Source of the DNA: an uncultured Actinomycetes bacterium
GTDB lineage: Bacteria; Actinomycetota; Thermoleophilia; Solirubrobacterales; Solirubrobacteraceae
NCBI GenBank assembly: GCA_937888775.1
Contig: CALAQT010000210.1
Coordinates: 1 to 10,651, forward strand
Reading direction: 5' to 3'
DNA length: 10,651 nt
Made by a program: the position numbers and the translations under genes. How positions within the stretch are numbered: the stretch's first letter is position 1; every line of letters begins with the position of its first letter. Under the pieces are notes generated by a model, which saw only the letters and a program-made list of their open reading frames with translations, was not told the DNA's origin and searched no databases. This document shows, piece by piece, positions 6,435 through 10,651 of this stretch.

Positions 6435-6611
6435 CTAACCGCACGGTCGACGCGGTTGCCCCTCGAACTGCTCGAGGCCGCCGACCGCACCCATCGCCAG
6501 CCCCGCCGATGTCCGACCAGCCTCGGTGACACCTTCACCCACGCTCAAGCCAGCAACTCTCGAACGATCGCGCTTGACACGGCCTGAAAAGGATTGAGCC
6601 GCTGCGCTTAG
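6435..6611 (+). other. Gap of decayed sequence between VOC and aquaglyceroporin remnant
   Basis: No convincing gene lies here. The ATG at 6431 opens a 32-codon frame (MTNRTVDAVAPRTARG...) that is low in complexity and ends at 6529. Because it overlaps the VOC stop by four bases, it may be the surviving start of the gene whose tail is seen at 6612-6773, with the middle lost. That link is inference; the short peptide cannot be assigned to a family. Confidence 0.3.
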
Positions 6612-6773
6612 GACACTGCTTGAAGCGGCTTGCGGCCGCGGCGATCATCCGCGCCCGCGTTCATCCTCGCCCAAACAGTCGGCGGCGCGGCCGCGCTGGC
6701 CGCGATCCGCGTCCTCTACCCCGCTGTCACCGCTGGCGAAGCCGCGACCGTCGTGGTCCCGCACGCATCATGA
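6612..6773 (+). pseudogene. C-terminal remnant of an aquaglyceroporin (MIP family)
   Basis: The frame ending at TGA 6771-6773 reads GLRPRRSSAPAFILAQTVGG, then a short Ala-rich stretch, AIRVLYPAVTAGEAATVVVPHAS. This resembles the end of MIP channels: the extracellular turn, the last membrane span (xPAFILAQxxGxA) and a short cytoplasmic tail ending in VVVPH, common in actinobacterial aquaglyceroporins of ars operons. Upstream the frame has stops at 6621 and 6609, and neither NPA motif is present, so only about 50 codons survive. The last codons overlap the ATG of arsC (ATGA at 6770-6773), showing an original translational coupling. In known AqpS-ArsC systems the channel lets arsenite leave the cell; here that exit is lost. 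Confidence 0.55.
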
Positions 6774-7177
6774 GCACCGTCCTGTTCGTTTGCCGCCAGA
6801 ACGCAGGCCGCTCGCAGATGAGCCAGGCGTTGTTCACCCGCGCGGCCGGCGGCCGCCACCACGCGCTCTCGGCGGGGACCACTCCCGCCCACCGCGTCCA
6901 CCCCGAAGTCCTCCAGGTCATGAACGAGCTCGGCATCGACCTCTCCGACCGTACCCCGCGGCTGCTCACCCGCGAGCTCGCCGAGCAGGCCGATCTCGTG
7001 ATCACCATGGGCTGCGGCGACGAATGCCCATCCATCCCCGGCAAGCGCTACCTCGACTGGGAACTCGCTGACCCGGCCGGCCTGCCGATCGAGGAGGTCC
7101 GGGCCGTCCGCGACGAGATCGATCGGCGCGTCACCTCGCTGATTGACGAACTCGATGCCGAGCCAGCCGCGCACTGA
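6770..7177 (+). CDS. arsC: Arsenate reductase, actinobacterial mycothiol/mycoredoxin-linked type
   Basis: A 135-residue low-molecular-weight-phosphatase-fold protein. The oxyanion loop is VCRQNAGRSQMSQA (Cys8, Arg14). Further marks are LSAGTTPAHRVHPEV, MGCGDECP (Cys82, Cys86) and the acid Asp101 in WELADPAG. The MGCGD-C-P...DWxLxDPAG pattern matches the corynebacterial and mycobacterial arsenate-mycothiol transferase group, which forms an arseno-mycothiol adduct that mycoredoxin reduces. This differs from the thioredoxin-type domain in the upstream fusion, so the block carries two reductase chemistries. ATG 6770 is chosen because the family start (M-STVLFVC) falls there; the longer frame upstream holds the aquaporin remnant in another frame. 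It overlaps that remnant's stop by four bases. Confidence 0.9.
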   Translation: MSTVLFVCRQNAGRSQMSQALFTRAAGGRHHALSAGTTPAHRVHPEVLQVMNELGIDLSDRTPRLLTRELAEQADLVITMGCGDECPSIPGKRYLDWELADPAGLPIEEVRAVRDEIDRRVTSLIDELDAEPAAH

Positions 7178-7622
7178 GCCCGCGCTCGCTCGGCATCGCG
7201 AGCTGCCGATGGCTCCGGCCGGCTGCACGCTGGACGACAGCGGCCTCGCCGAGCAGCTCGATCGATACCGGCAGCTCGGCACGACGGCGCTGAGGATTCA
7301 GGAGCGAGAGCTCGGGCTGGTGGTCACCTTCACCGCCGAGGTCGACGTCGCTCTCCTCCACGAGACGGTCGCGATGGAGCGCGACTGCTGCAGCTTCTTC
7401 ACGCTCGACTACGACGCCTCGGAGCGTCGACTCTCGATCGCGATCGACGATCCCGCCCGAGGCGACGCGCTCCGGTCGCTGCTCTGCGCGCTGCGCGGCT
7501 CCCCGTCGCCGCTGGCGCGCTGGTCGAGACAGCGCTTCACGGCCACCAGCGCTTGTCGGCGACATGTCGCCGACAAGCGACGCCAGCACCGCACCGCCGA
7601 AGACGCACGACGCTCTAGATAA
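7155..7622 (+). CDS. Small protein with a conserved-looking Cys-Cys pair, ars-associated, function unknown
   Basis: A 155-residue soluble protein from ATG 7155, overlapping arsC by 23 bases; ATG 7209 is an alternative start. The core LGLVVTFTAEVDVALLHE, MERDCCSFFTLDYDAS and RRLSIAIDDP looks like a compact alpha/beta domain. Its Cys78-Cys79 pair sits in a context (ERxCCxFF) I associate with small proteins beside arsenic or mercury regulators, though I cannot name the family with certainty. A vicinal thiol pair would suit As(III) or Hg(II) binding. After about residue 118 the sequence becomes basic and low in complexity and includes a 30-bp perfect palindrome. The last codons meet the broken end of the ArdC remnant, so the native C-terminus may have been lost. 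Confidence 0.65.
   Translation: MPSQPRTEPALARHRELPMAPAGCTLDDSGLAEQLDRYRQLGTTALRIQERELGLVVTFTAEVDVALLHETVAMERDCCSFFTLDYDASERRLSIAIDDPARGDALRSLLCALRGSPSPLARWSRQRFTATSACRRHVADKRRQHRTAEDARRSR
7550..7579. repeat. 30-bp perfect palindrome
   Basis: The left half is CGCTTGTCGGCGACA (7550-7564) and the right half is its exact reverse complement (7565-7579), with no spacer. It falls inside the 3' end of the Cys-Cys gene and 43 bases before the junction with the broken ArdC gene. A dyad this long with no loop suits a protein-binding or recombination site better than a simple terminator. Confidence 0.7.
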
Positions 7623-7782
7623 CGAAGCAGTAGCTGTGGAAGGTGGCACGGGTGGTGAGCCACGCCTTCCAACCCTCCGAGCTCCGTAGCTGTTCGACTG
7701 CCTGGCGGGCGTACTCGCGATCACGCTCGCGACGCTCGGCCCGCTCTTCGTCGGTGAGCTGCCTCCGTTGCTTGACGGCCAT
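7615..7782 (-). pseudogene. ardC: N-terminal fragment of a second ArdC-type gene
   Basis: The 55-codon frame starts at ATG 7782 with a strong AGGAGG ribosome site 8 bases upstream. MAVKQRRQLTDEERAERRER aligns directly with the start of the other ArdC gene. It continues with REYARQAVEQLRSSEGWKAW (22-41) and TTRATFHSYCF (43-53). ArdC relatives continue from FHSYxF into the conserved NxLLIA core, but here VI-stop follows. The break is near 7622-7624, the exact end of the plus-strand Cys-Cys gene, so it looks like a recombination junction. The leader and ribosome site are intact, so a short basic peptide might still be made. It diverges from abiEi. Confidence 0.7.
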
Positions 7783-7803
7783 CCGTCTGCCCTCCTGTCG
7801 TGG

Positions 7804-7856
7804 GGCCCCGCCGGGTGCGGGGCCGATCCCCGACCCCAAGGCGCCCGCCAGGGCGC
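7804..7856 (-). promoter_or_regulatory. Tandem-hairpin 5' leader of the second ArdC gene
   Basis: On the minus strand, hairpin A (7841-7856) has stem GCGCCC / GGGCGC and loop TGGC. A 16-base linker CTTGGGGTCGGGGATC follows, then hairpin B (7804-7824) with stem GGCCCCGC / GCGGGGCC and a 5-base loop. ATG 7782 lies 21 bases after hairpin B. Order, loop sizes and spacing match the first ArdC leader, while paired bases change together. Confidence 0.6.
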
Positions 7857-7957
7857 AACAATCGGGAGGGGTCGACCCGCAGCCGGTGACGTCACGACAC
7901 ATTGCGGATCCGCCAGTGCGGTCGTCGACGATCTGTCCCGATCGCGAATCGTGCGCA

Positions 7958-7998
7958 ACAAATCCTCACCACCCTCCCCCTAGGTGGTTAGGATTTGT
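7958..7998. promoter_or_regulatory. 41-bp near-perfect inverted repeat, probable AbiEi operator, with candidate -10
   Basis: ACAAATCCTCACCACC (7958-7973) and GGTGGTTAGGATTTGT (7983-7998) are 16-base arms with one mismatch and a 9-base C-rich centre. The right arm contains TAGGAT (7989-7994), a -10-like hexamer 7 bases before ATG 8002. AbiEi antitoxins of AbiE systems are known to repress their own promoter by binding inverted repeats there, and this dyad is placed for exactly that. Confidence 0.7.
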
Positions 7999-8001
7999 CG
8001 C

Positions 8002-8607
8002 ATGGCTCGCTCAGACCTGACGACGATCAAGCAGCACTTCGGCAACCGGCCGTTCCGCGTCCGCGAGGCCGTCGACGCCGGAATCCCCCGCCACGCGCTC
8101 TACCGACTTCGCGACCAGGGGGCCTTGCAGATGCTCTCGCGCGGTGTCATGCAGCCCGTCGACAGCGACCCGGCGATGAACACCGAGTTCGCCGCCCTCG
8201 CCGCACGCGTTCCGAAGGGAACGATTTGCCTGAACTCCGGACTGTCGTACTGGGACCTGTCCGACGAGCTGCCAGCAACCATCCACCTTGCCGTCCCGCG
8301 CGGCGCGCACTGGCCAAAGATCGACACCCCCGCGACGACACTGCACCGCTTCGCCGCCGAGACCTTCGAGCTGGAGCGGCTCGAGCAGGCCACCGACGCC
8401 GGCGAGCCGTTCTGGATCTACTCCGCCGAGCGCTGCGTCGTCGACGCGATGCGCCTGCAGCATGTCGTCGGACGCGACGTCGCCCTGTCGGCCCTGTCAC
8501 GGTACGCGCGCCGCCGCGGCGCTGATCCGCTTCGCCTCACCGGCCTGGCGCGACGCCTCGGCGGCGAGCGCCGGGTCCGGGAAGCGCTCGAGCCGATCCT
8601 CGCGTGA
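8002..8607 (+). CDS. abiEi: AbiEi-type antitoxin / autorepressor
   Basis: A 201-residue protein. The N-terminal winged helix-turn-helix is FRVREAVDAGIPRHALYRLRDQGALQMLSRGVMQP, a pattern typical of AbiEi (RxAxxxGIxxxxLxrLvxxGxLxrlxRGvY). The C-terminal antitoxin domain includes ICLNSGLSYWDLSDELPATIHLAVPRG and ends in a helical, Arg-rich tail (ALSRYARRRGADPLRLTGLA). In the AbiE system this protein represses its own operon and counters the AbiEii nucleotidyltransferase, causing abortive phage infection. ATG 8002 is chosen over an upstream in-frame GTG at 7984 because that codon lies inside the operator and the family start fits. It overlaps the abiEii start (GTGA at 8604-8607), as expected for a coupled antitoxin-toxin pair. 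Confidence 0.85.
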   Translation: MARSDLTTIKQHFGNRPFRVREAVDAGIPRHALYRLRDQGALQMLSRGVMQPVDSDPAMNTEFAALAARVPKGTICLNSGLSYWDLSDELPATIHLAVPRGAHWPKIDTPATTLHRFAAETFELERLEQATDAGEPFWIYSAERCVVDAMRLQHVVGRDVALSALSRYARRRGADPLRLTGLARRLGGERRVREALEPILA

Positions 8608-9500
8608 GCGACGAGCAGGCCAAGCGCATCTTTCGCCAACTGCAGGCGCTCGCGCGCGCCGATTACGGCGGAAACACCGGTGCCCTGCTCGTCGTGTACA
8701 GCGTCGAGGGGTTCCTGCGTCGCCTGGCGGCATCGGAGTACGCGAGCAAGATGACCCTGAAGGCGGGATGCTCATGGCGGCGATCTCCGCTCGCCGGATG
8801 ACCAAGGACGCCGACCTCTCGACGACAGGCGTCGGCAGCGAGGATGATCAGGGTGGCCGCCGCGGTTGGCGAGATCATCGCGACCGAGCTCGATGTCGAC
8901 GACGGCCTCGAGTTCGACGCCGACAGCATCCGGACCGAGGTGATGCGCGAGGGAGCCGAGTACCAGGGCGTGCGCGTGAAGCTCATCGCCCGGCTTGCGA
9001 CGGCGAGGATGACCACGACGCTGGACTTCTCCTTCGGCGACCCGCACCAGTCGACGGTGATCGAACTGCCCGAGCTGCTGGGCACGGGCACCATTCGCTT
9101 GGCGTCCTACCCACCCGAGATGACACTGGCCGAGAAGGTCGCCACGATGATGGGCCGCCGCGAGCTCAACACGCGCGACCGCGACTTCGCCGACGTGTGG
9201 ATCCTCAGCCGCATGCGCGCCTTCGACGCTGCCGAGCTGCGCTCCGCGATCGCGAACGTCGCCGAGCACCGCAATCACGAGATCGTCCCACTGTCGGTGG
9301 CGCTGGAGAACATGCCCGACCGGCAGACCTCCTACACGGCGATGCTCGATCGCGTGGCCTACCAGCGGCTACCGCCGGCGTCGTGGACGGAGCTGCTCGC
9401 CGAGGTACGCGCGTTCATCGACCCGCTGTTCACCACGCAACCGGAAGCGCTGGACTCGTGGGATCCAGTCACTCAGAGCTGGAGATCGCGGCGCGGATGA
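8604..9500 (+). pseudogene. abiEii: AbiEii-type nucleotidyltransferase toxin, split by two compensating frameshifts
   Basis: The GTG 8604 frame gives SDEQAKRIFRQLQALARADY and VEGFLRRLAASEYASKMTLK, then runs to a stop at 8799. The family continues KGGMLMAAISARR, MTKDADL; this is encoded from 8763 in the next frame, as though one G were missing in AAGGCGGG. That frame returns to the original one near 8850 (an extra G in CAGGGTGG), after which the protein continues to 9500 with VAAAVGEIIATELDVDDG, TTLDFSFGD and MTLAEKVATMMGRRELNTRD. Together these make about 298 residues, the usual AbiEii length. All nucleotidyltransferase marks are present across frames: GG, the DxD of KDADL, a third Asp in LDF, and the Lys of EKV. 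As written only 65 residues are made, so the toxin should be dead unless the indels are sequencing errors or are bypassed. Confidence 0.82.
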
Positions 9501-9510
9501 CGCCGAGGGC

Positions 9511-9540
9511 GTTGACGACCGGCTCACGCCGGTCGTCAGC
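9511..9540. terminator. Hairpin between convergent genes, probable bidirectional terminator
   Basis: A perfect 11-bp stem, TGACGACCGGC (9513-9523) with GCCGGTCGTCA (9528-9538), has loop TCAC; the flanking pairs extend it to 9511-9540. It falls in the 65-base gap between the end of abiEii (9500, plus) and the end of the minus-strand gene (9566). No T-tract follows on either strand, as is common in GC-rich actinobacteria. Confidence 0.55.
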
Positions 9541-9565
9541 CCTGAGTCGCTGTCGGCGCTCGGCG

Positions 9566-10249
9566 CTACGCGGCCGATGGCGGGGTGTCCGAGTGTCCGT
9601 CGCCGTCCGACCCGACTGCGAAGCCGACATCGACGACGTCCTCGTCCTCGAGCTGCTCGTCGACGAGGTCGTCGTCGACGTGCTCGCGTTCGTCTGCGGT
9701 CTCGGCCGGCCCCGCTGTGTCGTCGATGGCGCCGGCATCGGGCCCGGTGCTACTTGGCTTACGAGCAGCGACGGCTCGGCTGCGGCTGTCGGCGTGAGCT
9801 TGCTCCTGAGCGTCGTGCAGCTCGGCGCCTGCTTTCGCGATCGCCCTCTCGAGCTGCTTGAGCGTCGCCGGGAGGTGCGGGCCCGCCAGCTTCTGGAGCG
9901 CCTTGGCGGCGTGATCCCTGTGCGACGGCCAGCGCTTGGCCCCGAACTGCTGGCTTGAGGGGACGACGAGCCGGCACGCGTGCTGCTCGGCGGCGATCAC
10001 GACGAGTGCGCGGCCGTAAAGCTCGCCAGCGGTCTTGGCGCCGTCGATGAACCTCCACAGCCAGGCGATCGGCTTCTCGGGCTGCTTGGAGTCGCCGTAG
10101 TCGATCCGTAGCTTCCCGCGCGAGCCGTCCTTGAGCGTCTTCGTGACGTCGGCACGGAACTCCTCGATCACGATGTTGCTGCCCAGGCTAGTTTCGAATA
10201 TCACAGCTACTTTCGAACGCCCGTAACCACGGTGCGCAACGGCTCGCAC
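9566..10249 (-). CDS. Unrecognised protein with acidic C-terminal tail
   Basis: A 227-residue frame from GTG 10249; GTG 10204 is an equally possible start giving 212 residues. I do not recognise the family. The N-terminal half looks like a folded domain: VIFETSLGSNIVIEEF, GKLRIDYGDSKQPEK, AWLWRFIDGAKTAGELYGRA and LVVIAAEQHACRLVVP. A helical region follows (HAAKALQKLAGPHLPATLKQ and then LERAIAKAGAELHDAQEQA). The last ~65 residues are low-complexity and strongly acidic (EHVDDDLVDEQLEDEDVVD), like the flexible tails of DNA-handling or DNA-mimic proteins; that comparison is inference. No signal peptide or membrane span is seen. No ribosome site is visible at either start. A 12-bp direct repeat covers the region of the second start. 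It converges on abiEii. Confidence 0.55.
   Translation of the reverse strand: MRAVAHRGYGRSKVAVIFETSLGSNIVIEEFRADVTKTLKDGSRGKLRIDYGDSKQPEKPIAWLWRFIDGAKTAGELYGRALVVIAAEQHACRLVVPSSQQFGAKRWPSHRDHAAKALQKLAGPHLPATLKQLERAIAKAGAELHDAQEQAHADSRSRAVAARKPSSTGPDAGAIDDTAGPAETADEREHVDDDLVDEQLEDEDVVDVGFAVGSDGDGHSDTPPSAA
10187..10217. repeat. Tandem direct repeat containing TTCGAA at a 5' gene end
   Basis: GCTAGTTTCGAA (10187-10198) and GCTACTTTCGAA (10206-10217) are two 12-base copies with one mismatch, separated by 7 bases (period 19, about two helical turns). They overlap the alternative GTG start at 10204 of the minus-strand gene. Paired sites on one helix face suggest a regulator-binding region, and a start at 10204 or further downstream would fit that reading. 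Confidence 0.5.
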
Positions 10250-10560
10250 CCGTGAGAACAGCCCGTCGCCTCGCGTCGATCAAGCAGTGGAGCTCGCCGG
10301 CAGACGGCCGCGAGCACGACGGCCGCTTTCCCAGTGTTTCCGGGCTGTAGAACGTCGGTCGAATGACAGCGCGGGCCGTCGCAGCGAACAGTTGGTCGCC
10401 GCCAGACGGCTCAGCGAGCGGTCGACCGTGTTCGAGCGTTGCGAGGGCTGCTGGATTTGTCCGACAGCAGTTGTGGTCGCGAGCCGCGACAGGGCCGAGA
10501 TCGTGACCGCTCCGCACCAGAAGCACAGACGTCGCGCTGGACCGTGTCGTGGCTGCTCTC
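10250..10560. other. No convincing gene
   Basis: Open frames on both strands here are Arg-rich and unlike any family I know, and they look like chance frames in GC-rich DNA. A small dyad CTGCTG...CAGCAG is present near 10449-10471. I see no RNA gene. This stretch probably holds the promoter for the transcript that carries the hairpin leader at 10571-10631. Confidence 0.4.
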
Positions 10561-10570
10561 GGCGGATAGG

Positions 10571-10631
10571 AGAAGCCGCGGCTTCTTGACTGCCTTGGTC
10601 GGGTAGGCCCGGCGCGTTGCCGCGCCGGGCC
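10571..10631 (+). promoter_or_regulatory. Third tandem-hairpin leader, at the window edge
   Basis: Hairpin A (10571-10586) is AGAAGC / GCTTCT around CGCG (the whole is a 16-bp palindrome). A 19-base linker contains CCTTGGTCGGG, close to the linker of the second ArdC leader. Hairpin B (10606-10631) has an 11-bp stem GGCCCGGCGCG / CGCGCCGGGCC and loop TTGC. Twenty bases remain to the end of the window and include AGGA at 10644-10647. This matches the 20-21 bases between hairpin B and the ATG in the two ArdC leaders. Confidence 0.55.
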
Positions 10632-10651
10632 CCCCTCAGAACCAGGACGTG

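Noticed and set aside
8288..9958. Very long plus-strand open frame across abiEi, abiEii and the downstream gene.
   Set aside because: Low-complexity Arg/Ser/Pro sequence in a shifted frame. Only the short piece at 8763-8850 is meaningful, as the displaced catalytic part of AbiEii.
10287..10589. Plus-strand open frame of about 100 codons with Cys pairs (CEGCWIC, CRGC).
   Set aside because: Arg-rich throughout, no recognisable domain, and it runs into the hairpin leader; it looks like a chance frame.
1..10651. CRISPR array, tRNA or rRNA genes, or insertion-sequence ends.
   Set aside because: No regularly spaced repeats, cloverleaf or rRNA-like stretch, and no DDE or serine transposase motif with terminal inverted repeats was seen on either strand.

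Overview
The window is high-GC bacterial DNA, most like an actinobacterium and perhaps a deep-branching one such as the Thermoleophilia; that placement is inference. It rests on dense GC-rich coding, GTG starts, an arsenate reductase of the mycothiol-linked type, and genes that seem to be transcribed without 5' leaders. It reads as an accessory island: mobile-element genes flank a metal and metalloid resistance block, followed by a defence or toxin-antitoxin locus.

Left part (1-2400): a tyrosine-recombinase-like protein with degenerate catalytic positions and a cysteine-rich, zinc-finger-like N-terminus whose reading frame runs upstream of any visible start codon. It converges on an ArdC-type antirestriction gene (minus strand) that stops just before its metallopeptidase motif. 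A cruciform-like hairpin lies between them.

Middle (2566-7622, all plus strand): a TauE/SafE permease, an ArsR-ArsC fusion with a perfect 16-bp palindrome in its promoter, a ChrA chromate-type transporter, a ribbon-helix-helix regulator, two VOC/glyoxalase-fold proteins, a decayed aquaglyceroporin tail, a second arsenate reductase of a different family, and a small protein with a Cys-Cys pair. Several of these genes are coupled by 4-base ATGA or GTGA overlaps. The block has two routes to reduce arsenate but no intact arsenite exporter; the natural partner of the second reductase, the aquaglyceroporin, survives only as a fragment.

Right part (7615-10651): a 55-codon remnant of a second ArdC gene (minus), divergent from an AbiE-type toxin-antitoxin locus. 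The AbiEi antitoxin gene is intact and starts beside a 41-bp near-perfect inverted repeat. The AbiEii nucleotidyltransferase gene carries two compensating frameshifts around its catalytic motif. An unrecognised minus-strand gene with an acidic tail converges on abiEii. No convincing gene is seen from about 10250 to 10560.

The most novel signal is a structured 5' leader, two tandem hairpins with differing stem sequences but similar geometry, found in front of both ArdC genes. A third copy lies on the plus strand at the very end of the window and predicts another gene starting within a base or two of position 10652.
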